DNA from: DASQHW01 sp038238245
Lineage (GTDB): Bacteria; Actinomycetota; Acidimicrobiia; IMCC26256; PALSA-610
Assembly (NCBI GenBank): GCA_038238245.1
Contig: JBBRXX010000017.1
Span: 26,063 to 90,062 of the forward strand
Direction: 5' to 3'
DNA length: 64,000 bases
Part shown: one piece after another, positions 25,372-34,048 of the stretch
How positions within the stretch are numbered: the first letter of the stretch is position 1
How the letters are laid out: each line of letters starts with the position of its first letter
The notes under the pieces: model-generated
Databases searched by the model: none
What the model was told of the DNA's origin: nothing
The model's input: the letters and a program-made list of their open reading frames with translations, nothing else
Program-made: the position numbers and the translations under genes

Positions 25372-25932
25372 ATGAACGAAGCGCACAAGCACTGCGGCAG
25401 CGACGAGTGGCGCGCGATGATGCGCGACGTCATTCTGCCGTGGGCCGTGGGTGAGGTCGATCTCGGCGACGACGTCCTCGAGGTCGGTCCCGGCTACGGC
25501 GCCACGACGGACGTGCTGTGCCGGTCGGTCCCGCGCCTCACCTCGGTGGAGATCGACGGCGAGCTCGCGGCGATGCTCACGAAACGCTTCGCCGCGTTTC
25601 CCGCAGTCGAGATCATGCAGGGCGACGCCAGCGCCCTCGACTTTCCCTCGCACCGGTTCTCGGGGGCGGCGTGCTTCACGATGCTGCACCACGTCCCCAC
25701 ACTCGTGCTCCAGGATCGGCTCTTCGCGGAGGTGGCGAGGGTGCTGCGGCCCGGCGCGACGCTCGTCGCGAGCGACAGCCTTGCGAGCGACGCGCTCGCG
25801 GCGCACCACGATGGCGACACCTACAACCCGGTCGATCCCCGGTCGCTGCCTTCGCGGTTGCAGGCGGCCGGGTTCGTCGAGGTCGACGTCCGCACCAACG
25901 AGTTCGGCTGGGCCGCGGTCGCGCGCATCTGA
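25372..25932 (+). CDS. Class I SAM-dependent methyltransferase
   Basis: A 186-residue methyltransferase with motif I VLEVGPGYGATTDVL near residue 38, the acidic VEIDGEL loop, the GDASALDFP segment and the motif-IV region CFTMLHHVP. ATG at 25372 gives the normal N-terminus for this small family. It may be read from its own promoter in the 61-bp gap after the transporter gene. The substrate is unknown. Confidence 0.84.
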   Translation: MNEAHKHCGSDEWRAMMRDVILPWAVGEVDLGDDVLEVGPGYGATTDVLCRSVPRLTSVEIDGELAAMLTKRFAAFPAVEIMQGDASALDFPSHRFSGAACFTMLHHVPTLVLQDRLFAEVARVLRPGATLVASDSLASDALAAHHDGDTYNPVDPRSLPSRLQAAGFVEVDVRTNEFGWAAVARI

Positions 25933-26031
25933 GCCAGCGATCAGTGTCGGGTGCAGGCCGCCGGCACGGCAATGCCGCGCTCGGACGCATGCCATCAACC
26001 ATGATCAAGGGAGGACAGCGAGAGGAATTGC

Positions 26032-26157
26032 ATGAGACAGCTCTCAAATCTTCAGAGCGCAGGTACTAGCGCGATCGCACTAGCAGAAACCGGGGCAGTC
26101 TCCTCTGCTGCCGTGGTTGCCGGCGGTCGACACCTCTCTACAGGAAGAGCGAGATGA
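26032..26157 (+). CDS. Possible small protein (41 aa)
   Basis: ATG at 26032 follows GAGAGGA at 5-base spacing and opens a 41-codon frame (MRQLSNLQSAGTSAIALAET at the N-terminus) ending at 26157, 28 bp before the CxxC gene. Support is only the ribosome site and position; no family is recognised. Confidence 0.3.
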   Translation: MRQLSNLQSAGTSAIALAETGAVSSAAVVAGGRHLSTGRAR

Positions 26158-26185
26158 AGCTGGACACCATGCGGGAGGTCTCGAC

Positions 26186-26533
26186 ATGACGCAAATGCAC
26201 ATCATCGTCAAGTGCGTCGAATGTGCGCAGCAACGGGTCGACGCCGCGTCCGTCACCATCCGGAACTGCACCGACGACGATCAGTGGAGCTACCGATTCA
26301 TCTGCCCACAGTGCGAGCGCACGACGGTCGCGGCGACTCACGCGCAGGGCGCGTTGGCGGCAGTCGCTGCCGGTTCATCGCTCGAGACGTGGCAGTTTCC
26401 GGCGGAGCTCGCGGAGCACCCTTCCTCGGGTCCGGCGTTCACCGCCGCCGACCAGATCGAGCTGCGCCTCGCGTTGGCCGAGCCCGACTGGATCGACGCA
26501 CTGTGCAACCCGTACACCCGCGGCGAAGAGTGA
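26186..26533 (+). CDS. CxxC zinc-ribbon-like protein of unknown function
   Basis: A 115-residue protein with two cysteine pairs, VKCVECAQQ near residue 9 and FICPQCERT near residue 40, as in two-stranded zinc ribbons, then an alpha-helical C-terminal half. ATG at 26186 follows GGGAGG at about 7 bases; a longer frame upstream lacks a ribosome site. A GC-rich hairpin lies 96 bp downstream. Confidence 0.68.
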   Translation: MTQMHIIVKCVECAQQRVDAASVTIRNCTDDDQWSYRFICPQCERTTVAATHAQGALAAVAAGSSLETWQFPAELAEHPSSGPAFTAADQIELRLALAEPDWIDALCNPYTRGEE

Positions 26534-26628
26534 CCCCGGGCGTCCAAGCCGACGTCACGTGACCACGGCACTGGCTCGGCTCTCGTAATAGGGACCGCGG
26601 GGTGGGGATCTAAGGAGTTCTTCCGATG

Positions 26629-26650
26629 TGCGCCCGCGCTCGCGGGCGCA
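26629..26650. terminator. GC-rich hairpin downstream of the CxxC gene
   Basis: Perfect 9-bp arms TGCGCCCGC / GCGGGCGCA with a 4-base loop. No T-run follows, but strong hairpins without U-tracts are common at actinobacterial gene ends. It also lies just upstream of the FtsH-tail remnant. Confidence 0.5.
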
Positions 26651-26785
26651 TGGTGATGGTCGGGGCGTGAAGTGCCCCACCGGAGCCGGCCCGATTGCCG
26701 GGTTGTTCGTGGAAGGAGCCTTGGATGAGTGCGACATCGGTGCTGACACCGAGGGCGATCACGAGGTCGTGGAAGACGATCGCGG

Positions 26786-27145
26786 CTCGGTCCGGTCGGC
26801 TTCGGCAGCAGCTCACCGATGTATCTCGGTGCCGAGGAGGTGCACAGCCGCAGCTATGCCGAGGCGACCCAGCGCGTCATCGACGAGGAAGTCGGTGACC
26901 TGCTGCGCGAGGCCGAGAAACGCGCGCTTTCGTTGCTCGGCGACCATCGCGAAGCGCTCGACCGTCTGGTCGAGGACCTGCTCGCGCACGAGACGGTCGA
27001 CGGCGACGCGGTGAAGGCCGCGCTCGCAGGAACCGCGGGACCGACCGGACCTGCCGAAAGCGGCGGCCCGGTGCGGGAGCCCGCCTACCAGGCGCGTGGA
27101 CGCGCGCCCGGCGACGGCGCGGCGCCTCCCGGAGGCGCCGATTGA
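26786..27145 (+). pseudogene. Orphan C-terminal fragment of an FtsH (M41) protease
   Basis: The frame reads LGPVGFGSSSPMYLGAEEVH, then SRSYAEATQRVIDEEVGDLL, REAEKRALSLLGDHREALDR and LVEDLLAHETVDGDAVKAAL, the exact order of the last helices of FtsH, followed by a Gly/Pro-rich tail and a stop. The AAA ATPase module and the HEXXH zinc protease motif are absent; upstream sequence does not continue the domain in any frame. About 100 of the usual 600-700 residues remain. An initiation codon at 26819 exists, so a short product is conceivable, but a decayed or truncated ftsH copy is likelier. Confidence 0.7.
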
Positions 27146-27206
27146 CGGTCGGGTCGTAAGGTTCCGGCGCAAGTGCTGCAGGGCGCAAGCGAATCGAGGC
27201 GGGGTC

Positions 27207-29606
27207 ATGTCGAGGCGAGCGTGGTTGATCGTTGCTGTCGTGCTGGTCGTGTTCACCGCCGGCATCGCCGTCGGCGTAAGTGTGCTCGGAGACAGCTCGT
27301 CGCCTGCGGCGGTGACGCTGGAGCCAGTCGGGAGCACCGGGACTGATCCGTTCACGAGCTCGGTCGCGAGCAGCTTGGGCGCGATACCCCCGAACGTGCA
27401 AGCAATCACCGCCGCGTCGCGCAAGACCCTCTCGACGAACCCGAAGACACACACCCTCGTCGCGACCGGCACCGCACCCGGTCTGTACGGCGGTACCGGC
27501 AGTACACATGTCTGTGACTCGCAGCAGCTGGTCGGGTTCCTGCAGCAGCATCCCGACAAGGCAGCGGCCTGGGCCGGGGTGCTCGGAATTCCGACCGGCA
27601 ACATCGCGAGCTTCGTCGCGACGCTCACGCCGGTGTTGTTGACCAACGACACGCTCGTCACCAATCACGGCTTCCGCAATGGTCATGCCACGACGTTGCA
27701 GTCGGTGTTGCAGGCCGGCACCGCCGTACTGGTCGATGCAACCGGCACGCCGCGCGTGAAATGCAACTGCGGCAACCCGCTCACTCCCGCGGATCCCACC
27801 GTCACGACGACCCGTCTTCGTGGCACCGGCTGGCCCGGCTACGCGCCCACCCAGGTCACCGTCGTCAACGCGGGGCCTGTCACGCAATCCTTCACCCTCG
27901 TCAACATCACCACCGGCGACACCTACACCCAACCCGTCGGCTCCGGCGCCGGTGCGTGGGCGGTCGCGGAGGTGACCGGTGGCGCGTCGTCACGGAACCC
28001 GCTCACAACGATCGTCACGACGACCGACCGCAGGACGTTCACGAGCGCGGGCAGCATCCGAGGCCGTGCGGTCGCCGCGCTGGCGTACGGCAACGGCACA
28101 TGGCTCGCCGCCACCACCCCTTCGAGCAGTGGCACCGACGGCGGCGCGCACATCTTCGAGAGCACCGACCTCCGCACATGGACCGATGTCGCGACCCTCG
28201 AGGACACCATCGACGGCATGGCCTACGGCAACGGGCGGTGGGCCGCAATCGGGGTCCATACGATCAGCCCGATCCTGGCGACGGGCGCGCCGCACGTCCA
28301 GGCCGTCGTCTACACCGGCGTCGAGCCGACCAAGTGGACGCAGACATTGCTGCCTGCATCCCCGGGCGGTTACCGCCAGTCGATCGCGTACGGCGCGGGC
28401 ATGTTCATCGCGTCGGTGCCCGGTGAGTCCACCAACGGCAGCTTCGGGTTCAGCGTCGCGACGTTCGCGAGCACCGACGGCACCCATTGGAAGGCGAACG
28501 GCGGGACCATCGCCGACAACGGCTGGACAGCGACGGCATACGGGTCGGGCCAATGGATCATCGCCTCGGCGCGCGACCTCGGGGACACCTCCGTGCTCTA
28601 CACGAGCCGCGACGCGATCAGCTGGACCCCGACCCAGACCTCCGGGCTCGACAACTCATCGTTGGGCGCGATCGCCTACGGCGGCGGCGCCTGGCTCGCG
28701 GCCGGCCAGCCCCCGGGAACCGCCGGACCCTCGTCCACGTCCTCGAAGCTCTACGCGAGCTCCAACGGCACGAGCTGGTCGCACACGGCCGACGTCGACG
28801 GGACCGTGACCGCGGTCGCGTTCGCTGCCGGAACCGCGACCGGCGGCACGTCGACGCCGGCGACCACGACACCACCGACCACAACCGCGACACCGGGCGG
28901 CCGAGTTGCAGCGACACCGTGCGTCTGGAAGGACGAGCAAACCGGCCGGCCGAACACCTTCTACGGGCCGCCACCGACGTCGGTCACGCTGCCCGCCGGC
29001 GTCACGTTGCCCGCGGGCGCGACCGTCTACGCGCCGAGCGCCCAGGCACTCTTCGTTGCGCCGGCCGGCTTCCGCTGCACCGCGACAACGGGTGAGGACG
29101 ACATCCGAGTCGTCAGGATCGTCGACGCCGCGAACCCGGCACGCTTCGTGGTCTTCGAGGCCGGCGGATCCGTACAGACGATCACGAGGGGTTGCGCGTA
29201 CTTCCCCGAGCAGCGTGCCGTCGCGACTCCGCAGGACAACTGCGGGACTCCTCCGGCGCGTGTGAGCTATACCGCGGTGCCGGCCGGAAGCTCGGACACG
29301 CACGCCGCGGTGGTTGCCGTTCCGGCCGGCGTGGCCGCGCCGTGGGTCGACGGCAAGATTCGCGCCAACAGCGTAAAGCCGACGGCCACCGACGTCCCGA
29401 TGCTCGCGCTCTTCATCGCGAAGTGGAGCATTCAGGCGGGCACGGCCTACGGCATCGGCATCGGCGATGAGTTGCGCTGCGCGCTGCCCACCTCGCAGTC
29501 CGCCATGTGCGTCGCCTCGTTGAAGCTCATGCTCGAGAACTCGACGGTCGAGCCGAAAGCACCTGCCCGCACCGCGCTGCAACAGTTCCTCGCGGCACAC
29601 TCGTAG
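27207..29606 (+). CDS. Membrane-anchored DUF6777 protein with propeller-like repeats
   Basis: A 799-residue cell-surface protein. A single N-terminal anchor (residues 5-26, WLIVAVVLVVFTAGIAVGV) is followed by a DUF6777 domain (GLYGGTGSTHVCDSQQLVGF, LTNDTLVTNHGFRNGHATTL, VKCNCGNPL; about residues 50-195). Residues about 260-550 contain repeats of the form AYGxGxW, at ALAYGNGTW, GMAYGNGRW, SIAYGAGMF, TAYGSGQW and AIAYGGGAW, probably blades of a beta-propeller. A Thr-rich linker leads to a cysteine-containing C-terminal domain. ATG at 27207 follows GAGGCGGGG. Function is unknown; a role in surface recognition is speculative. Confidence 0.8.
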   Translation: MSRRAWLIVAVVLVVFTAGIAVGVSVLGDSSSPAAVTLEPVGSTGTDPFTSSVASSLGAIPPNVQAITAASRKTLSTNPKTHTLVATGTAPGLYGGTGSTHVCDSQQLVGFLQQHPDKAAAWAGVLGIPTGNIASFVATLTPVLLTNDTLVTNHGFRNGHATTLQSVLQAGTAVLVDATGTPRVKCNCGNPLTPADPTVTTTRLRGTGWPGYAPTQVTVVNAGPVTQSFTLVNITTGDTYTQPVGSGAGAWAVAEVTGGASSRNPLTTIVTTTDRRTFTSAGSIRGRAVAALAYGNGTWLAATTPSSSGTDGGAHIFESTDLRTWTDVATLEDTIDGMAYGNGRWAAIGVHTISPILATGAPHVQAVVYTGVEPTKWTQTLLPASPGGYRQSIAYGAGMFIASVPGESTNGSFGFSVATFASTDGTHWKANGGTIADNGWTATAYGSGQWIIASARDLGDTSVLYTSRDAISWTPTQTSGLDNSSLGAIAYGGGAWLAAGQPPGTAGPSSTSSKLYASSNGTSWSHTADVDGTVTAVAFAAGTATGGTSTPATTTPPTTTATPGGRVAATPCVWKDEQTGRPNTFYGPPPTSVTLPAGVTLPAGATVYAPSAQALFVAPAGFRCTATTGEDDIRVVRIVDAANPARFVVFEAGGSVQTITRGCAYFPEQRAVATPQDNCGTPPARVSYTAVPAGSSDTHAAVVAVPAGVAAPWVDGKIRANSVKPTATDVPMLALFIAKWSIQAGTAYGIGIGDELRCALPTSQSAMCVASLKLMLENSTVEPKAPARTALQQFLAAHS

Positions 29607-29624
29607 GCGGGATCAGGTCGAGCG

Positions 29625-30380
29625 TCAACGGAATGCCGCAGCCACGAGCTCGCTGAACAGGCCGTCGGTGTCGAACGGGGCGCCTCTGGACCGGAACCAC
29701 TCACCGACGTTGGCCAGGTCGCGGTGCAGGAAGTCGATCGCCTGACCATTCGTACTGATCTCCACCGCTTGCGGGACGTCGATGACCCACAGCACCTCGT
29801 TCCACCACAGCAGGTTGAAGACCGACAGGTCGGCGTGCACGACGCCCGCGTCGACCATTCGGTGCAGGTTCTCGATGAGCTGCGACGCCGCTCGCTGCAC
29901 GCGGGAGCGTTGCAACCTTGCGTCAACCAAGCGCGGCGCGGCCATCGAGCGGTCGCCGATGTACTGCATCAGCACGCCGTCCGCGGTTCGGGCAACCGGA
30001 AGGGGCACGCTGACGCCCGCGTCGGCGAGCAGCCCGAGCATCGCGAACTCGTGGTCCGGCCAGTCGCGACGGAGCACGTTCTTGCCGTGTCGCGTCTTCT
30101 TGGCCGCGGCCCGGCGGTCGCGGCTGTTGCCGAGCGACCGGCCGTCTCGGTAGGCCCGGTCGTTCACGAAGTTGGCCGCGCGTTGGAAACCGAGCTCTTG
30201 GAGCTCACCCTTGTGGCTGACCTCGCGTGGCCGGTAGCGCTTGTGGGCCAGCAGGCACGAACGCCCGTCGGGCGCGACACGCTCGACCAAGAACACTTCG
30301 GCTTCCTTGCCCGTCTTGAGTGATCCGAGGTCGTACTCCTCGAACGGTTCAGGATCGGCGATGAGCCATCCCGCGTCCAT
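29625..30380 (-). CDS. RIO1-like serine/threonine protein kinase
   Basis: A 251-residue atypical kinase related to RIO1. The nucleotide-binding part includes GSLKTGKEAEVFLVER with a following AHKRYR lysine. The catalytic loop is VVHADLSVFNLLWW (RIO signature HxDLSxxN), and the metal loop is VIDVPQAVE in place of DFG, as is typical of RIO proteins. The substrate in bacteria is not established. The start is ATG at 30380. A 19-codon leader-like frame lies 79 bp upstream. Confidence 0.87.
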   Translation of the reverse strand: MDAGWLIADPEPFEEYDLGSLKTGKEAEVFLVERVAPDGRSCLLAHKRYRPREVSHKGELQELGFQRAANFVNDRAYRDGRSLGNSRDRRAAAKKTRHGKNVLRRDWPDHEFAMLGLLADAGVSVPLPVARTADGVLMQYIGDRSMAAPRLVDARLQRSRVQRAASQLIENLHRMVDAGVVHADLSVFNLLWWNEVLWVIDVPQAVEISTNGQAIDFLHRDLANVGEWFRSRGAPFDTDGLFSELVAAAFR

Positions 30381-30458
30381 ACAACGCTCCTTCGTCGGGA
30401 TCGTGAAACCCGGCGCGGCGCGAAGCGAACGCGATCTTTCCGCGCGACGAGCGCAACG

Positions 30459-30515
30459 TCAGACGCGAGCGGCAGCGTGCAGCCGACACCGGGAGGGTTG
30501 AAGCACCTTGGTCAT
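30459..30515 (-). CDS. Possible leader peptide (18 aa) upstream of the RIO-like kinase
   Basis: ATG at 30515 is preceded by GAGGAGG at 8-base spacing, a stronger ribosome site than most genes here, and opens the frame MTKVLQPSRCRLHAAARV ending at TGA 30459. It ends 78 bp before the kinase start. It could be a regulatory leader or an accidental frame. Confidence 0.3.
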   Translation of the reverse strand: MTKVLQPSRCRLHAAARV

Positions 30516-30638
30516 CTGCTTCGACCTCCTCGCTCGACCGCGGACAGTCCGCCCATCCTTGTCCGGCATGAGCATTCGTGCAACTGACTTTCGCGCAGCA
30601 GTGGCGTGCCCGCGCGGCCGAGCTTCTACGATGAAGCG

Positions 30639-31166
30639 GTGAGCACCCGTGTCGCGTTTCTCCGAGCCGTGAACCTCGGGAAGCGCTCCGTCAAGATGTC
30701 GCGCCTCGTCGACGTGTTCGGGCGCCTTGGTTACCGCGACGCGTGGACGTACATCAACAGCGGCAATGTCGCGTTCGACGCCACCGGGTCACGCGCGGAG
30801 GTTGAACGGTCGATCGAGGGCGCGCTCGAAGCGGCATTCGGATTCGAGATCACCACGTTCGTCCGAACCGCAGCCGAGCTCCAGCGCGTCGTCGTGGCCG
30901 AGCCGTTCAAGGTGGCCGCTCACGACACGTACTTTGTGACCTTTCTCAAGGCTCCGCCGGCCGCCGCGACCGCTCGCGCGCTGCGGTCGTTGTCGAACGA
31001 CTTCGACACCCTGGCCGTGCGCGGACGAGATGTCCATTGGCGCATGCACGGCAAGTCGACCGACTCGAAGTTGAAGAAGAAGGACTGGGAGATCGTCGGA
31101 AAGAACCACAGCACGAGCCGCAACATCAACATGCTCCGCAAATTCGCCGCGAAGCTCGCCGGCTGA
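30639..31166 (+). CDS. DUF1697 family protein
   Basis: A 175-residue protein with the family start RVAFLRAVNLGKRSVKMSRL, the YINSGNVAFDA strand and the C-terminal IVGKNHSTSRNINMLRKFA, all diagnostic of DUF1697. The family is common in bacteria without assigned function. GTG at 30639 starts at the conserved N-terminus. It ends 9 bp from the convergent LigD polymerase gene. Confidence 0.87.
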   Translation: MSTRVAFLRAVNLGKRSVKMSRLVDVFGRLGYRDAWTYINSGNVAFDATGSRAEVERSIEGALEAAFGFEITTFVRTAAELQRVVVAEPFKVAAHDTYFVTFLKAPPAAATARALRSLSNDFDTLAVRGRDVHWRMHGKSTDSKLKKKDWEIVGKNHSTSRNINMLRKFAAKLAG

Positions 31167-31175
31167 CGGGAAGCG

Positions 31176-32132
31176 CTAGGGGCGCGCGCGGGCTCGACGC
31201 TTGCCCTCGTGCATGGCCTGCACCCGAGCGATCGGAATGGCGTGGCCCTCCTCGAGGAGCTCGTCGGGCAATCGCTGCGGACGCACCATCTGCGCAGCCC
31301 ACGGGTCGCCATTCCCGAGCTGCTGCAGCGCGGTGCGCATGGTGAAATCTCCCGGCGCAACATCATCGAGATCGTCCCAGCCCACGGGGAAGGACACGGG
31401 GACGCCGGGTCGCACGCGCGGGCTGTAGGCCGCAATGACCGTCGCACCGCCCGCCCGCGTCGAATCGACGAACACCTTGCCGCCACGGTCGTCCTTCACG
31501 AAGGCCGTCGTCGCGAGCGCGGGATCGAGCCGCTCCGCGCGCGCCGCGATCGCGCGCGTCGCCGCGGCAGAATCGTCCAGTGATGCCTCCGTGTCGATCG
31601 GGACGAAGACGTGCACTCCCTTTGCGCCGCTCGTCTTGACCGCGCCTTCCAGCCCTACATCGGCAAGCACGCGGCGAACCACCTGGGCCGCGCGCACGGC
31701 CATCTTGAAGGCACCGTCGTCGGGCGGGTCGAGGTCGAGCACGAGATGCGTGACGCGGTCGGGACGATCTGCTCGCACGAGGGTTGGGTGGTATTCGACC
31801 GCGCGTTGGTTGGCGAACCACAACAAGGTACGACGGTCATTGCACAACGCGTAAGACACGTCCCGTTTCGAGCTCTCCGCCCACATCCGCACGGTGGGCA
31901 CCCACGACGGCGTGTACTTGGGAACGTTCTTCTGCATGAACGCTTCCTGGCCGCGGTGAACGCGGATCACTGAGAGGGGACGGTCCTCGAGCACGGGGAT
32001 GAGACGGTCGCGAACTCCGTCCAGATATTCGACCAGGTCGCGCTTCGTCGCGCCCGCACCGTCGAACAGCGGCTGGTCGAGGTTCGTCAGCGCCACGCCG
32101 TCTCGCGTTTCGTCGACGTTCTTGCCGGCCAT
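31176..32132 (-). CDS. Stand-alone LigD-type NHEJ primase/polymerase
   Basis: A 318-residue polymerase domain of the LigD family without phosphoesterase or ligase. It begins with VALTNLDQPLFDGAGATKRD and contains IRVHRGQEAFMQKNVPKYTP, the metal-binding VLDLDPPDD, TSGAKGVHVFVPI (template contact) and PVSFPVGWDDL at the end. Such enzymes fill and trim broken ends and prefer ribonucleotides. The ATG at 32132 overlaps the stop of the upstream membrane-protein gene (TGATG). This is the second ligase-less LigD protein in the window. Confidence 0.88.
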   Translation of the reverse strand: MAGKNVDETRDGVALTNLDQPLFDGAGATKRDLVEYLDGVRDRLIPVLEDRPLSVIRVHRGQEAFMQKNVPKYTPSWVPTVRMWAESSKRDVSYALCNDRRTLLWFANQRAVEYHPTLVRADRPDRVTHLVLDLDPPDDGAFKMAVRAAQVVRRVLADVGLEGAVKTSGAKGVHVFVPIDTEASLDDSAAATRAIAARAERLDPALATTAFVKDDRGGKVFVDSTRAGGATVIAAYSPRVRPGVPVSFPVGWDDLDDVAPGDFTMRTALQQLGNGDPWAAQMVRPQRLPDELLEEGHAIPIARVQAMHEGKRRARARP

Positions 32133-32593
32133 CAGGACGAGACGCGAGCGACACGCACGCGTTTTCCGGTATCCAGCGCCAGCCACACGGTCCAGACTCC
32201 TACGCCGATCGCAGTGAGGACGGTGAACCACCGGATAAGGTCTGCGTGACCATGCGGGCCCCAATACGGGTTGTTGTTGACGCCGAGGTCGAACGGGATC
32301 CCGTGGTAGAGCGTGAAGCCGGCCGCGACAATGCCTCCGGCGACCGCTGCGAGCAGGCGCCCGAAGCGTTCTTCTCTCAAGACCGCGATGAAGGCGACGG
32401 CCGCGGCGCCGATGCCCAAGAGCGCCTGCCGGTCGAAGAGGACCGAAGACAGCTTGGCATCTTCCGAATAGCGGAACACGTCGAGAAGGTGCGCGACCTG
32501 GACGACCGCGAGCGCGAGAAGTGCGAAGAGGAGCACTCGCCTCCGGTCGCCACTCAGCATCAAACGAGGATCTTCGCCCGACGCCTCAGACAT
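32132..32593 (-). CDS. Small integral membrane protein (4 TM)
   Basis: A 153-residue membrane protein with four hydrophobic segments: VLLFALLALAVVQVAHLL, ALLGIGAAAVAFIAVL, LLAAVAGGIVAAGFTLYH and WFTVLTAIGVGVWTVWLAL. The loop LGVNNNPYWGPHGHADLI lies between the last two. It overlaps the upstream TOPRIM gene by 8 bp and the downstream polymerase gene by one base, so the three are coupled. No family is recognised. Confidence 0.72.
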   Translation of the reverse strand: MSEASGEDPRLMLSGDRRRVLLFALLALAVVQVAHLLDVFRYSEDAKLSSVLFDRQALLGIGAAAVAFIAVLREERFGRLLAAVAGGIVAAGFTLYHGIPFDLGVNNNPYWGPHGHADLIRWFTVLTAIGVGVWTVWLALDTGKRVRVARVSS

Positions 32594-33197
32594 GCGCAAG
32601 GAGCTGGTCGAGCGGTCGGGGCACGCTTGCAAGATCCAGCGCGTTGACGAGCAGGCGCGCGTAGCGGATCTTCCGGTAGCTGCGCGTCCCCATGAAACGC
32701 CGAAGCCGCTGCTCGATGGTTCGTCCTTGCTGCGCAGCCTGCTTCTGCAAGGTGCGGAACGATCCCAGCTCACCCTGCGCCTCGATGACCTCTTCCACGG
32801 CGGCGGCACCGAGGGCGCGGATCAGCTCGTCCTCGAGATCCGCGACGCACACATAGAAGCCGAGTGCTTCCATATCCGCGCGACTGAGGTTGGCGCCGAG
32901 GCCCACGCGTTCGAGCGCACGCCGGAAGTCGGGCTCCTCTCCGGCATCGCAAAGCCCGGCGAGTCTGACGTCGAACCCGTGTGGGCCGTACCGATCCAGG
33001 AAGCTCCGGATGTTCTTCGCACCACCAATTGGCACGACGGAGATGCCTTCGGCGCCGAGGTTCCGACCGCGGCGCGCCGCGAGCGCCTCGAGCGCGCACT
33101 GGTCGCTGACGCCTTCCACGAGCACGACCGTGCGAGCGTCGCCCGCGGTCGCCAGCGCGTGCGCCGGCTCGCGGCTGGCCGCGCTGCTCCCGTTCAC
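32586..33197 (-). CDS. Stand-alone TOPRIM-domain protein (OLD nuclease-like)
   Basis: A 203-residue TOPRIM protein. The TOPRIM glutamate sits in VVLVEGVSDQCALEAL (about residue 29) and the second acidic cluster in LAGLCDAGEEPDF. The remainder, GFYVCVADLEDELIRALGAA and RFMGTRSYRKIRYARLLV, matches actinobacterial stand-alone relatives of OLD-family nuclease TOPRIM domains that lack the ABC ATPase half. A metal-dependent nuclease role is inferred. The start is GTG at 33197. It leads a coupled trio ending with the LigD polymerase. Confidence 0.8.
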   Translation of the reverse strand: MNGSSAASREPAHALATAGDARTVVLVEGVSDQCALEALAARRGRNLGAEGISVVPIGGAKNIRSFLDRYGPHGFDVRLAGLCDAGEEPDFRRALERVGLGANLSRADMEALGFYVCVADLEDELIRALGAAAVEEVIEAQGELGSFRTLQKQAAQQGRTIEQRLRRFMGTRSYRKIRYARLLVNALDLASVPRPLDQLLAHV

Positions 33198-33258
33198 CTC
33201 CGTAGTTTCGCAGGCCCAGGAGGGGCCGGGCCGGCAGATTTCTGCCCGCGCCGAGGCC

Positions 33259-34035
33259 TTACGTTCCCTGCGGGCGCGGGGCGCAGACGATGTGATGCTG
33301 AAGATGCGCGTCGGGAGGAGACACGCTCACCACATCCCAACCCGTACCGTCGATAAGTTCGAGCGCGTAACGACGCGAGTAGAGCGCGACCATCAGCGGC
33401 TGCGCCGGATCGGCGTCCTCGAAATCGGGCGGCTCGCGTCTCCCGACCTGCGACTCGAGCGCATCCTTCAGCCGTGGGTCGTCCGATGCGGCCATCGCCC
33501 GACTCAACTTGTCGACGTAGCCGTAGCCGGCCTCGGTTTCCTCGTTGATGAACAGCGTGAAGAACAGTCGACCTTCGGGTCGTACGAATCGTCGTAGTAG
33601 CCGGAGCATCGCTCGGTAGTCGTCGGGCGCGAGATGCGTGAACACGGAGAACAGACACACGAGATCGAACCGTTGGCCCTCGATCTCCGGCACGGTCATC
33701 TCCGACAACGGCTGCCCGGTCGGGTTGTAGAGATCGTTTTGCGCGTCGAGATGGAAGAACTCGAAACGCGGATCTGAGACGTTTGATCGGAGGAACTCGA
33801 CGACCGCGTGGGAAACGTCGACACCCACGTACCGTCTGACCGGCACCGCACGATTCAGGAACGCCTGGGTGAAGCGCACGCCGCAACCGAAGTCGAGCAC
33901 CTCTCGCCGGGCGAGATCTGGGACGCCGACGTGTTCACACATGTGGTCGATCAGCCAGACCGCCGCATCGACCACAGCTTCGGGATCGCCGATCGCGTTG
34001 CGACACAACTCCGATGGCACCACCAGCTCGTCCAT
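33259..34035 (-). CDS. Class I SAM-dependent methyltransferase
   Basis: A 258-residue methyltransferase. Motif I is VLDFGCGVRFTQAFL near residue 47, followed by GVDVSHAVVEFL and the motif LVCLFSVFTHLAPDD. Its ATG at 34035 lies 13 bp after the OsmC stop, and the TOPRIM gene follows after 61 bp, so it could belong to one transcript. The substrate is unknown. Confidence 0.84.
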   Translation of the reverse strand: MDELVVPSELCRNAIGDPEAVVDAAVWLIDHMCEHVGVPDLARREVLDFGCGVRFTQAFLNRAVPVRRYVGVDVSHAVVEFLRSNVSDPRFEFFHLDAQNDLYNPTGQPLSEMTVPEIEGQRFDLVCLFSVFTHLAPDDYRAMLRLLRRFVRPEGRLFFTLFINEETEAGYGYVDKLSRAMAASDDPRLKDALESQVGRREPPDFEDADPAQPLMVALYSRRYALELIDGTGWDVVSVSPPDAHLQHHIVCAPRPQGT

Positions 34036-34048
34036 CCGTTTACGGCAC

